Positions 52,036 through 60,063 of a stretch of DNA of 64,000 nucleotides are shown in pieces. Source of the DNA: an alpha proteobacterium BAL199 (GTDB lineage: Bacteria > Pseudomonadota > Alphaproteobacteria > Thalassobaculales > Thalassobaculaceae). Numbering within the stretch: position 1 is the first letter of the stretch; each line of letters begins with the position of its first letter. The translations under genes and the position numbers were made by a program. The stretch is from NCBI GenBank assembly GCA_000171835.1, contig ABHC01000019.1:62001-126000 (forward strand), in the 5' to 3' direction. The notes under the pieces were generated by a model, which worked only from the letters and a program-made list of their open reading frames with translations, made no database searches and was not told where the DNA came from.

Positions 52036-53313
52036 ATGACCGACCTGCCACACCTGGCAGCGCGCCTTTACGGCACGCCGCTCATGATCGCGCGCCCGAA
52101 GCTGGCCGTGATCCTGGAGGCGCTCGGCCCTCGACTGGCGGGCGGCTCGTTGCCGATGCCGTCGGGCGCTACTGGCCGTCCGGCGCCGCAGGTCATCGAG
52201 CCAGGCATCGCTGTGGTACCGGTGCTCGGCACCCTGGTGCGGCGATCCTCATACCTGGCCGCCGCCTCGGGCCTGATGGCTTATGCCGACATCGGCGACG
52301 AGGTCGAAGCTGTCTTGTCGTCCGCTGACGTCCGGGGAGTGCTGCTCGAGCTCGACACGCCCGGGGGCGAGGCGGGCGGGGTGTTCGATCTGGCCGACCG
52401 GCTCAGCGAGCTGCAGCGCGCCAGCGGCAAGCCGATCTGGGCGATCGCCGACGAGGCGGCGTTGTCGGCCGGTTACGCGATCGCGTCGGTCGCCGAGCAG
52501 ATCTGGCTGACCCGCACTGCCGAGGTCGGTTCGATTGGCGTTGTTGCTGTCCACGTCGACCAAAGTGCAGCCGACCGACAGGCCGGTCTTGCCTACAGCT
52601 TCGTTCACGCCGGGGCGCACAAGATAGACGGCTCGCCGCATCTGCCGCTGTCGGACTCGGCACGCGCCCGGATCCAGGCCGACGTCGACGCGCTGAACGA
52701 CGCCTTCGTCGATCTGGTCGCCCGCAATCGCGGGCTCGCTGCCGACGCGGTCCGCCGGACCGAGGCCGCGACGTTCCGGGGCGAGCGCGCGGTTGTCGCC
52801 GGACTCGCCGACTGGGTCGGCAACATGGACACCACGCTCGCCGCATTCGCCGAGCGGATCGGCCGGCCGCGATCCATTGCCACCCGAGCATTCCCTGGAG
52901 TGAAGGAGAACGCCATGAAGACGGGCTTGCCCGAACAGCTGTCGCCGGCGGCTGAGCCGGCCGCTGTGATCGAACCGGCGACGCCGGTCGTGTCGACCGC
53001 CACCACTGCCGCCGATCCCGGCCTGGCCGCGCAGCTCCGCGCCGAGATGGCCGAGCTGATGAGCATAGCCGCCCAAGCGGCCCGCCTCGGCGTCACCGTC
53101 GACGCCGCCGAGGCCATGCGCCGCGGCATCGATCCGGCAGCGCTCCGCCGCAGCGTGCTCGACACGCTGGCATCCCGAGACGTCGGCCTCGACATCGTCG
53201 CGGCGGCACCCGTCGTCGGGCCGGCGTCGGCTGGCGAGCGCCCCGCACCGTCCGCCGACAGCCCGCTGCTCCGGGCAGCCCGGGCCGCTGCCGCATCCAG
53301 CCGGGAGGGCTGA
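52036..53313 (+). CDS. Phage head maturation protease, S49 (SppA/ClpP-like) with scaffold tail
   Basis: 425 residues. The S49 protease part (residues about 50-290) has GVLLELDTPGGEAGGVFDLA, the nucleophile Ser in AIADEAALSAGYAIAS and EVGSIGVVAVHVDQS. The remaining Ala-rich C-terminal part (AQLRAEMAELMSIAAQAARL) resembles a fused scaffold, as in lambda gpC/Nu3. It cleaves itself and scaffold during head assembly. Starts ATG 52036 downstream of the HigBA insertion. Confidence 0.9.
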   Translation: MTDLPHLAARLYGTPLMIARPKLAVILEALGPRLAGGSLPMPSGATGRPAPQVIEPGIAVVPVLGTLVRRSSYLAAASGLMAYADIGDEVEAVLSSADVRGVLLELDTPGGEAGGVFDLADRLSELQRASGKPIWAIADEAALSAGYAIASVAEQIWLTRTAEVGSIGVVAVHVDQSAADRQAGLAYSFVHAGAHKIDGSPHLPLSDSARARIQADVDALNDAFVDLVARNRGLAADAVRRTEAATFRGERAVVAGLADWVGNMDTTLAAFAERIGRPRSIATRAFPGVKENAMKTGLPEQLSPAAEPAAVIEPATPVVSTATTAADPGLAAQLRAEMAELMSIAAQAARLGVTVDAAEAMRRGIDPAALRRSVLDTLASRDVGLDIVAAAPVVGPASAGERPAPSADSPLLRAARAAAASSREG

Positions 53314-53316
53314 TCC

Positions 53317-53709
53317 ATGGCCACTGTCCTGACCGCGCCCGGTGTCCTGGGCGACCTGGTGAAGCGCGAGTTCGACCGCGACTACACCCGAGAGACTGTG
53401 ACGCTTCGTGCCGGCAGCTCCTATCCGATGGGCGCGGTGCTCGGCCGTGTAACGGCAGACGGCACCTACGCGCTGTCGCCCGCCGCGGTGACCGTCGGCA
53501 TCGAGGGTGCGGAACTCGCGTCCGCCGTGCTGCTGAACACCACCGATGCGACCGCCGGCAACACCGAGGCCGTGGTGCTCGCGCGCGGGCCCGTCGTCCT
53601 CGCCGATGCCACTCTCGTGATGGACGCCTCGGTCGACGATGCGACCAAGCGCGCCGCGAAGCTGGCCGAACTCGCCGCTCACGGCCTCGTCGCCCGCCTG
53701 GCCGTCTGA
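53317..53709 (+). CDS. Phage head decoration protein (gpD/HDPD type)
   Basis: 130 residues (VLTAPGVLGDLVKREFDRDY, TRETVTLRAGSSYPMGAVLG, YALSPAAVTVGIEGAELASA, VLLNTTDATAGNTEAVVLAR), the bacteriophage lambda head decoration family that stabilises the expanded capsid. Starts three bases after the protease stop. Complete. Confidence 0.9.
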   Translation: MATVLTAPGVLGDLVKREFDRDYTRETVTLRAGSSYPMGAVLGRVTADGTYALSPAAVTVGIEGAELASAVLLNTTDATAGNTEAVVLARGPVVLADATLVMDASVDDATKRAAKLAELAAHGLVARLAV

Positions 53710-53743
53710 ACCCTCATCATTGCGAACCCCGGAGGTCCGACCC

Positions 53744-54769
53744 GTGACCGTGATCGTCAACCCCTTCGACGGCGGCGGCTACACGCTGGCCGAGATGACG
53801 GCGGCCATCCAGCTGCTGCCCAACCGCTATGGAAGGCTTGGGGGCCTGGGCCTGTTCACGCCCGAGCCCATCAGCCAACGCCAAGTCACCGTCGAGCAGA
53901 TCGAGGGCGAACTCCGCTTGCTGCCGGCCGTGGCTCTTGGGGCGCCCGCGACCGTCGGCTCGCCCGAGACCGCCAGCATGCGCTCCTTCACCGTGCCGCA
54001 CATCCCGCACAACGACGTGGTGCTGCCCGAGGAGGTCCAGGGTAAGCGAGGTTTCGGGCTCGCCGCTGCCGAGGATCCGCTCGCCCAAGTGATGATGCGC
54101 AAGCTCACCCGCATGCGCTGGAAGCACGCCCAGACGCTGGAGTACATGCGGGCCAAGGCGCTCCACGGCATCACGAAAGATGGTGCGGGCCGGACCGTCT
54201 ACGACTGGCACGCCGAGTTCGCGATCACGGCCAAGTCGGTCGACTTCAAGCTCGGCACCGAGACCACGGACGTGCTCGGCAAGTGCCGCGAGGTGCTGCG
54301 CCACGTCGAGGAGAACCTGAAGGGCGAGAGCATGACCAGCGTGCACGCCCTGGTCAGCCCCGGGTTCTGGGACAAGCTGATCGTCCACAAGCGGGTGGAG
54401 GAGGCCTACAAGTACTTCGAGGCGAACGCCGGGCTGAACCCGCTTCGCCAGGACCTGCGGACCGGCTTTCGCTTCGGCGGTCTCGCCTTTGAGGAGTATC
54501 TCGGCACCGTCACGCTATCGACCGGTCAGACCGAAAGCCTGCTGACGGTCGGCGAGGGCATCGCCTTCCCGATGGGGACGACCGACACCTTCCGGACGTT
54601 CTTCGCGCCGGCCAACCTGATGGACGCGGTCGGTACCTACGGGCAGGAGTTGTACGCCTATCAGATCGCCCGGGAGAACGGCACCGGCATCGACGTCTAC
54701 AGCCAGTCGAACCCGCTGCCGATCGTGAAGCGCCCGGCGCTCGTCGTCCGGCTGTTCAGCTCGAACTGA
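53744..54769 (+). CDS. Major capsid protein (lambda gpE type)
   Basis: 341 residues from the GTG at 53744, which follows GGAGG; the longer frame from 53639 overlaps the decoration gene. Family features: NPFDGGGYTLAEMTAAIQLL, LPAVALGAPATVGSPETASM, HNDVVLPEEVQGKRGFGLAA, VDFKLGTETTDVLGKCREVL, DTFRTFFAPANLMDAVGTYG. It forms the head shell. A partial second copy with about 93-95% nucleotide identity by eye lies at 58066-59341. Confidence 0.93.
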   Translation: MTVIVNPFDGGGYTLAEMTAAIQLLPNRYGRLGGLGLFTPEPISQRQVTVEQIEGELRLLPAVALGAPATVGSPETASMRSFTVPHIPHNDVVLPEEVQGKRGFGLAAAEDPLAQVMMRKLTRMRWKHAQTLEYMRAKALHGITKDGAGRTVYDWHAEFAITAKSVDFKLGTETTDVLGKCREVLRHVEENLKGESMTSVHALVSPGFWDKLIVHKRVEEAYKYFEANAGLNPLRQDLRTGFRFGGLAFEEYLGTVTLSTGQTESLLTVGEGIAFPMGTTDTFRTFFAPANLMDAVGTYGQELYAYQIARENGTGIDVYSQSNPLPIVKRPALVVRLFSSN

Positions 54770-54788
54770 CGCGGGCGGGATCGGCACC

Positions 54789-55112
54789 ATGCCGGGCTGG
54801 GACGATCTGGCCGCCATGGTCGGCGGCGCCGCGCGGGACGCGTTCGGCACGACGGTGCTCTACCGGCCGCAGGTTGGCGATCCTGTCACCATCGCCGCCA
54901 TCTTCCATGCCGAGCATGCCGAGGCCGGGCTCGCTGGCGGCATGCCGGTGACCACGACGGCCCCCGTGCTGGACGTCCTGCTCGCCGACCTGCCGGTCGA
55001 GCCGGAGGAAGGCTACACGCTGACGGTCGCCGGCAGCGACTACCGCGTGGTCGACATCCGCACCGACGGCATGGGTGGGGCGAAGCTGATACTGCATCGG
55101 GTGCAGCCGTGA
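54789..55112 (+). CDS. Phage head-tail joining protein
   Basis: 107 residues (MPGWDDLAAMVGGAARDAFG, PVTIAAIFHAEHAEAGLAGG, VLDVLLADLPVEPEEGYTL, YRVVDIRTDGMGGAKLILHR). Fits the small head-tail adaptor (gpFII/ATP-binding-like) family that closes the filled head. The GTGA overlap with the next gene shows operon continuity. Its first 27 codons recur at 59361. Confidence 0.8.
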   Translation: MPGWDDLAAMVGGAARDAFGTTVLYRPQVGDPVTIAAIFHAEHAEAGLAGGMPVTTTAPVLDVLLADLPVEPEEGYTLTVAGSDYRVVDIRTDGMGGAKLILHRVQP

Positions 55113-55651
55113 CCCACCCTCGCAGTCAGATCCGCGCCGCCGTGCGGACGCGGCTCGCCGGTGCGACGCCTCGGACGGAAGCGGGCGAACGCGTACACGT
55201 GAACCGCACCACGCCGCTGTTCGCCAAGGCGCTGCCCGCGATCCTGGTCTACGCCTGCGACGAGCGGGTCGACGGCACGCCGGACGGCCCGGGCGGCCCG
55301 ACACGCCGGATGCTCGATCTCGCCGTCGAGATCATCGCCGCGGGCGAGCAAGCCGACGCCCAGGTGGACCGTATCGCCGCCGAGGTCGAGACCGCCTTCG
55401 ATGAGGACGACACCCTCGGCCGGCTGGTCGAGTCGATGCGGCTGGTGCGCACCGAGATCGATGTCGACGGTGACGGCGACACACCCATCGTAGTCGCCCG
55501 GCTCGGCTATGATGTGGTGTACTGGACGGTGCGAGAGGCGGGAGACGAAGGTGTCGCGCCGACCGACCTCCGGCTGAAGTTATTCTCGCCGTTCGGCCCG
55601 CCCGTGGAGCCGGAGTACCAGTCGCTGACCAGCCTGATGCTGCAGGCCTGA
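55109..55651 (+). CDS. Phage minor tail / tail terminator-like protein
   Basis: 180 residues (RSQIRAAVRTRLAGATPRTE, RVHVNRTTPLFAKALPAILV, YACDERVDGTPD, LDLAVEIIAAGEQADAQVDR), a pattern of lambda gpU-like or P2 tail-completion proteins. It starts with GTG overlapping the joining gene and ends in TGATG with the baseplate gene. Specific role not proven. Confidence 0.65.
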   Translation: MTHPRSQIRAAVRTRLAGATPRTEAGERVHVNRTTPLFAKALPAILVYACDERVDGTPDGPGGPTRRMLDLAVEIIAAGEQADAQVDRIAAEVETAFDEDDTLGRLVESMRLVRTEIDVDGDGDTPIVVARLGYDVVYWTVREAGDEGVAPTDLRLKLFSPFGPPVEPEYQSLTSLMLQA

Positions 55652-56133
55652 TGGGCGAGCGGCTCCATCTGAACCGCGACGTCGCCGACATCGAGCGGCG
55701 GCTCGGCTGCATGGCACTCTACGGCACCATCGCCGAGGCCGACTACACCACCGCCCGCGTGCGGGTCCGGAGCGGGCCGATCCTCAGCAACTGGCTGCCG
55801 TTCCTGACCTCCCGCGCCGAGGGCGACGTCACCTGGCATCCGCCAGAGGTCGGCGAGCAGGTGCTCGTCCTCTGCCCGGGCGGCGAACTGAACCAGGGCT
55901 GCGTCCTGGGCGCGCTCTATCGTGCAGCAGCACCTGCGCCGGCCGACCGGGTCGAGGTGTCGACCACGGTGTGGAAGGACGGGGCGTTCGAGCGCTACGA
56001 CCGGGAAGGGCACCACTACCGCCTCGAGGTGCCGGCCGGCGGCTCGATCACGCTCGCCGTCGGCGACAGCGAACTGTTGATGACCGCCGACAACGTCACC
56101 GTCCGGGCGACGCGGATCGACCTGAACCCTTGA
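55651..56133 (+). CDS. Phage baseplate assembly protein V (gpV)
   Basis: 160 residues: gpV spike-type protein (VADIERRLGCMALYGTIAEA, YTTARVRVRSGPILSNWLPF, EVGEQVLVLCPGGELNQGCV, LGALYRAAAP) followed by a beta-helix-like tail (GGSITLAVGDSELLMTADN). It forms the cell-puncturing spike of a contractile tail, so the phage is P2-like (myovirus) with a lambda-like head. Complete. Its last codons (RIDLNP) recur in the fused frame at 59361-59465. Confidence 0.92.
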   Translation: MGERLHLNRDVADIERRLGCMALYGTIAEADYTTARVRVRSGPILSNWLPFLTSRAEGDVTWHPPEVGEQVLVLCPGGELNQGCVLGALYRAAAPAPADRVEVSTTVWKDGAFERYDREGHHYRLEVPAGGSITLAVGDSELLMTADNVTVRATRIDLNP

Positions 56134-56214
56134 GCGCCGACTGTCGCCGCGGACGGGCGCGTTGACGACTGGTTTTTTCGCATGCGTCGAAGGCTTCGAC
56201 GTCGGTACCGACGG

Positions 56215-56538
56215 TCAGGGCTTCGCCCGGCGGCTCTGGTAGCGCATCTCGGTTCCGTCCGGATAGGTCACGACGAAGACCGGCGGGAACCGCTCCAGCG
56301 TCCTGACCGTGAGGGGGTGACCTGACCGCACCGCCTCGACCAGGCGCGCGTCGCCGACCACGACCAAGCCGTCCTGCGTTTCCAGGGTGTTGTCGGGCGC
56401 GATCCCCGTGACCGGCCGGCCCATGAAGCTCAGCGTCTGGTGTTCCACCTTGTATCCTCCCGCGGTCGGGCATGCGGCGAGCGGAACGGCCACGCTTGCG
56501 AGTAGGACCAGTCGGCGGCAGCACCGGGCCGCGGCCAT
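56215..56538 (-). CDS. Putative lipoprotein
   Basis: 107 residues with a lipoprotein signal (CCRRLVLLASVAVPLAAC, lipobox LAAC), then YKVEHQTLSFMGRPVTGIAP and SGHPLTVRTLERFPPVFVVT. A longer frame starts at 56583. Not a recognisable phage structural protein. It lies between gpV and the RTX protease in a cargo-like insertion and reads against the phage operon. Function unknown. Confidence 0.6.
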   Translation of the reverse strand: MAAARCCRRLVLLASVAVPLAACPTAGGYKVEHQTLSFMGRPVTGIAPDNTLETQDGLVVVGDARLVEAVRSGHPLTVRTLERFPPVFVVTYPDGTEMRYQSRRAKP

Positions 56539-56586
56539 AAGATGCGACACCCGGCCGGTACGGCGGTGTCGGCTCGTGGTCATCGG

Positions 56587-57921
56587 TCAGATGAACCAAC
56601 TGGTCTGAACGTCGCTGGTCACCACACCGACCAGTTCGATCGACACGTCACCCTCGCTCAGCAGGGCGAATCCCGAGCTGGCGGTGCCGATCACCACCGC
56701 GTTGCTGTCGCCGACGTCGATGCGGTCGCCCTCGGCCGAGCTGAAATCGTTGACGGTGTCGGTACCAGTGCCGGTCAGGACGAAGACGTCGCTGCCGGCG
56801 CCACCGACCAGGACGTCGTCCCCACGGTTGCCGTACAGGGTGTCGCTGCCGGCCCCGCCGGACAGGGTGTCGGCGTCCTGGCCGCCGAACAGCCGGTCGT
56901 CTCCGCTGCCGCCGTACAGCAGGTCGCTGCCGTAGTTGCCGTAGAGCACGTCGCCGCCGTCGCCGCCCGAGATGGTCTCCAGGCCCTCCCGCTGGCGGGA
57001 TACGCCGTCGGACGCGGAACCGTTGCCGGTCGAGGCCGGGCCGTTGTTCTGGCCGCCGTAAATCGTGTCGCTGCCGGACCCGCCGATCAGCAAGTCGGTC
57101 TCGTAGTTGCCGTAGATGAGATCGTCTCCGGCGCCGCCCGAAAGGGTGTCGCTTCCCGAGTAGCCGTACATAACGTCGCTCGCCGAGGTTCCGGAGATGA
57201 CGTCGGCGGTGTCGCTGCCGGTCATGACGGAGCCGTCGGAATCCGCAGTCCACGCATCGACGAGATCCTTGAAGTCGTCGGTCAGCAGGGTCCCGCCGTT
57301 ATAGTAGCTGCCGCCGAAGGTATGGACACCGATGACGGTCCGGGTGCCTGTCGTCGAATCGTACCACCACACCGGCGACCCGCTCTGGCCGCCGTAGGTG
57401 TCCAGGGTATCTGAGTAGTAAATGTTGTTGCCGAAGGCGAAGGACGCCGTCCCGCCGGCCCAGTACATGTACTCGCCGCCGTAAAGGTCGCCGGGATAGC
57501 CGGCGGTGTTCACGTAGGTTCCGGTAACGTCACCGCTGGACACCGCCTGCGTGTTGAACCAGCCTGTCGCGGATCCCAGATCGGTGCCCAGATTGATCAC
57601 GCCGATGTCGTAGGAGAACGATCCCCCAGTGGATATGTAGCTGTCCGGCACGTGCAGGTCGCTGGACGTGGCCGATCCGAACGGCTCGAGGCTGCCGCTC
57701 TGCCCGGGAATCACACGCACCGATTTGGCGTAGCCGTAGGTCGAATCCCATAGCACATGCCCCGCGGTGAGCACGTCGTTCGAACTGATCATGGCGCCAG
57801 AACCGGAGGACTCGTAAGTGCCGTTGCCGTCGAAATCCATCTCGATCTTGACCACGGCCGACCACGGGAACCCCGTTGTCGAACTCACCCAAACCCTATC
57901 GTCGGTCCCCAGGACGGTCAT
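56587..57921 (-). CDS. Secreted trypsin-like serine protease with RTX calcium-binding repeats
   Basis: 444 residues. N-terminal S1-type protease (residues about 20-230) with the triad His in DVLTAGHVLWDS, Asp in FSYDIGVINLG and Ser in GGQSGSPVWWYDS. C-terminal half: more than ten nonapeptide repeats of the GGxGxDxLx type (LSGGAGDDLIYGN, LIGGSGSDTIYGG, LYGGSGDDRLFGG), then a DVFVLTGTGTDTV segment and a hydrophobic end, the layout of type I-secreted RTX proteins. No N-terminal signal peptide, consistent with ABC export. The start at 57921 is preferred because the upstream frame is antisense of capsid DNA. Host-type cargo inside the prophage. Confidence 0.9.
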   Translation of the reverse strand: MTVLGTDDRVWVSSTTGFPWSAVVKIEMDFDGNGTYESSGSGAMISSNDVLTAGHVLWDSTYGYAKSVRVIPGQSGSLEPFGSATSSDLHVPDSYISTGGSFSYDIGVINLGTDLGSATGWFNTQAVSSGDVTGTYVNTAGYPGDLYGGEYMYWAGGTASFAFGNNIYYSDTLDTYGGQSGSPVWWYDSTTGTRTVIGVHTFGGSYYNGGTLLTDDFKDLVDAWTADSDGSVMTGSDTADVISGTSASDVMYGYSGSDTLSGGAGDDLIYGNYETDLLIGGSGSDTIYGGQNNGPASTGNGSASDGVSRQREGLETISGGDGGDVLYGNYGSDLLYGGSGDDRLFGGQDADTLSGGAGSDTLYGNRGDDVLVGGAGSDVFVLTGTGTDTVNDFSSAEGDRIDVGDSNAVVIGTASSGFALLSEGDVSIELVGVVTSDVQTSWFI

Positions 57922-58211
57922 TACTACCTCGTGGCAGCGATTATTATCGTGGACTCTCGAAGTTGAACCTCGACACCTTCTGATTGTAATTGGAAACCGC
58001 TCAACAGTCAATTCCGCTTCGAATGACGGCCGTCTTCGAGCCGATCTGGATGATTGAGGACCCACCGCATCACCAAGGACGGCGCGGGCCGGACCGTCTA
58101 CGACTGGCACGCCGAGTTCGCCATCGCCGCCAAGTCGGTCGACTTCAAGATGGGTGTCTCAGTTTGAAATCGGGCGCCGTTGACCTTCCGTGCCCGCGCG
58201 AGCGCGCCGCT

Positions 58212-58307
58212 ATGATGTGGACGTTGGAAGAAATCGCTGAGACGATTGAGGCGCGCCGGTCGCAACCCGGAAGGCGCCGCCCCTACAAGGAGCGGAACGC
58301 TGTATGA
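58212..58307 (+). CDS. 31-residue peptide, first gene of the small element
   Basis: MMWTLEEIAETIEARRSQPG, then RRRPYKERNAV: an acidic amphipathic half followed by a basic half. Its stop overlaps the ATG of the next gene (ATGA), the usual sign of translational coupling. Too short for the computed frames but well placed. No homolog can be named; it might be a leader peptide, antitoxin-like partner or simply an upstream ORF. Confidence 0.5.
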   Translation: MMWTLEEIAETIEARRSQPGRRRPYKERNAV

Positions 58308-58804
58308 GCAAGAATCGGCATACGATCGAGCATCTGAAGGTCGCGTGTCGCCATGTCCAGGAACTCATGGCGGTTGGCGTAACCGAAAACTACGCCATCC
58401 GAACTTTGGAACTTCTGTCCGATTTCTACGCAAAGCTGATTCTGGAAGGCCCAGCCGCGCCGCACCACGTCAGTCAGGTTCCGCGCGCGCAGTGGTCTCT
58501 TGCAGCGAAGAAGCTGCTCGCGGAGAACCCGGACGCCAAGCCGCGAGACCACTTCCGGGTTGAACACGGAACTCCGAGACGCGGGTTCGCGCGAATGGTG
58601 CTGAAACTCTACGAACAAGGAGACCTATCCGAGCAAGCTATGCGTCGGCTGGTTGACCGATACTGGAAGCTGGCTGTGATCATCCTTGATGAAGATGCTG
58701 TCCTAGCGCGAGTAGCGCGCTCAATGGTCTACGAGAGGCCAGAAGAGCGCTGGCATGCCGCCGGGATCGTGTTCGGCGACGTCGATCAGTCAATTTCAAA
58801 CTGA
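58304..58804 (+). CDS. 166-residue hypothetical protein carried by the small element
   Basis: Mostly helical, mixed-charge protein (MSKNRHTIEHLKVACRHVQE, NYAIRTLELLSDFYAKLIL, PRDHFRVEHGTPRRGFARMV, MRRLVDRYWKLAVIILDED, YERPEERWHAAGIVFGDVDQ). The VEHGTPRRGFARMVL and WKLAVIILDED segments look conserved-type, but I recognise no nuclease, transposase or toxin motif. The last codons (SISN) and the TGA are inside the right inverted repeat, so gene and element end evolved together. GC content is lower than the flanking phage DNA. Confidence 0.75.
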   Translation: MSKNRHTIEHLKVACRHVQELMAVGVTENYAIRTLELLSDFYAKLILEGPAAPHHVSQVPRAQWSLAAKKLLAENPDAKPRDHFRVEHGTPRRGFARMVLKLYEQGDLSEQAMRRLVDRYWKLAVIILDEDAVLARVARSMVYERPEERWHAAGIVFGDVDQSISN

Positions 58805-59360
58805 GACACCACCGACTTCAAGCTCGGCACCGAGACCACCGACGTGCTCGGCAAGTGCCGCGAGGTCCTGCGCCATGTCGAGGAGAACCTGAAGGGCGAG
58901 AGCATGACCAGCGTGCACGCCCTGGTCAGCCCCGGCTTCTGGGACAAGCTGATCGTCCACAAGCGGGTCGAGGAGGCCTACAAGTTCTTCGAGGCGAACG
59001 CCGGCTTGAACCCGCTCCACCAATATCTGCGGACGGGCTTCCGCTTCGGCGGCCTCGCCTTTGAGGAGTATCTCTGCACCGTCACGCTCTCGACCAGCCA
59101 GACCGACAGCCTGCTGACGGTCGGCGAGGGTATCGCCTTCCCGATGGGGACGACCGACACCTTCCGGACGTTCTTCGCGCCGGCCAACCTGATGGACGCG
59201 GTCGGCACCTACGGCCAGGAGCTGTACGCCTATCAGATCGCCCGCGAGAACGGCACCGGCATCGACGTCTACAGCCAGTCGAACCCGCTGCCGATCGTGA
59301 AGCGCCCGGCGCTCGTCGTCCGGCTGTTCAGCTCGAACTGACGCGGGCGGGATCGGCACC

Positions 59361-59465
59361 ATGCCGGGCTGGGACGATCTGGCCGCGATGGTCGGCGGCG
59401 CCGCGCGCGAAGCGTTCGGCACGACGGTGCTCTACCGGCTCGAGAGAATCGACCTGAACCCTTGA
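59361..59465 (+). pseudogene. Deletion fusion of head-tail joining gene start and gpV end
   Basis: 34 codons: MPGWDDLAAMVGGAAREAFG and TVLYR match the start of the gene at 54789, then RIDLNP and stop match the end of gpV at 56116-56133. A 1.2-kb internal deletion in the second copy of the capsid-to-gpV block explains it. Unlikely to be functional. Confidence 0.8.
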
Positions 59466-59472
59466 GGCGCCC

Positions 59473-59766
59473 ATGCCCGCCGTCGCCCGTCTCGCCGATC
59501 TCTGCACCGGTCACGGCTGCTGGCCACCGCGCCCCAATGCCGAGGGCAGCCCGGACGTCTTCGTCAACCTCCGGCCGGCGCATCGCCAACGAGACGCCTG
59601 GCTGCCGCACACCTGCCCGGACATTCCGGAGACGCACGCGAGCGTGCAGGCCGCCGGCAGTCGCACGGTTTACGTCAACGGCCGCCAACTGGCGCGTATC
59701 GGCGACCCCGTCGCCTGCGGGTCGGCGGTCGCGACCGGCAGTCCGGACGTCTTCGCGGGAGACTGA
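59473..59766 (+). CDS. PAAR-domain spike-tip protein
   Basis: 97 residues of the PAAR type (VARLADLCTGHGCWPPRPNA, GSPDVFVNLRPAHRQRDAW, HTCPDIPETHASVQAAGSRT, VYVNGRQLARIGDPVACGSA). PAAR proteins cap the gpV/VgrG spike and coordinate zinc through His/Cys residues such as those in CTGHGCW. It directly follows the second gpV end, as expected for the phage baseplate operon. Confidence 0.85.
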   Translation: MPAVARLADLCTGHGCWPPRPNAEGSPDVFVNLRPAHRQRDAWLPHTCPDIPETHASVQAAGSRTVYVNGRQLARIGDPVACGSAVATGSPDVFAGD

Positions 59767-59769
59767 TAG

Positions 59770-60063
59770 TTGCAAGGCTTGGATGCCACCACCGGTGCCG
59801 CGCTCGCCGGCATCGACCATCTGCGCCAGTCGATCCGCGACATCCTGACCACGCGCATCGGGACCCGGGTGATGCGCCGGGACTACGGCTCGGATCTGCC
59901 GGGACTGATCGACCGACCGATGTCGCCGGGGCTGCGTGTGGAGATCTTCGCTGCTACCGCCCGGGCACTTCGACGGTGGGAGCCGCGAGTTCGCGTCGAG
60001 CGGATCGCGGTCACCGAGGCGGTGCCGGGGCGCGTGACCATCGAACTCGTCGTCCGGCACCTG
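59770..60063 (+). pseudogene. Phage baseplate protein gpW/gp25, 3' truncated
   Basis: The frame from TTG 59770 reads GIDHLRQSIRDILTTRIGTR, VMRRDYGSDLPGLIDRPMSP, VEIFAATARALRRWEPRVRV and VTEAVPGRVTIELVVRH, the gp25/P2 gpW wedge family. Near 60063 the sequence changes to the antisense of a serine recombinase gene, cutting off the last few residues. All later baseplate, sheath, tube and tape-measure genes are missing from this place. Confidence 0.82.

Larger units (their letters stand above)
58150..58812. mobile_element. Small element with perfect 18-bp terminal inverted repeats and two coupled genes
   Basis: GGTGTCTCAGTTTGAAAT (58153-58170) is repeated exactly inverted at 58793-58810. The flanks share the 10-base direct repeat CGACTTCAAG (58140-58149 and 58813-58822), which occurs once in the intact capsid gene, so it looks like a target duplication. 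Three and two extra bases lie between repeat and inverted repeat. It encodes a 31-residue peptide and a 166-residue protein but no recognisable transposase. Probably a non-autonomous transposon moved in trans, or an unfamiliar IS type. Confidence 0.7.
58066..59341 (+). pseudogene. Truncated second copy of the major capsid protein gene, interrupted by a small element
   Basis: Bases 58066-58149 and 58813-59341 align with 54165-54769 of the intact capsid gene at roughly 93-95% identity by eye. The 5' half is missing, replaced by the promoter side of the RTX protease. The frame is intact from MLGKCREVLRHVEENLKGES to the same stop as copy 1. The 663-base element at 58150-58812 splits it. Copy number of a structural gene should be one, so this marks a tandem duplication. 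Confidence 0.88.
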
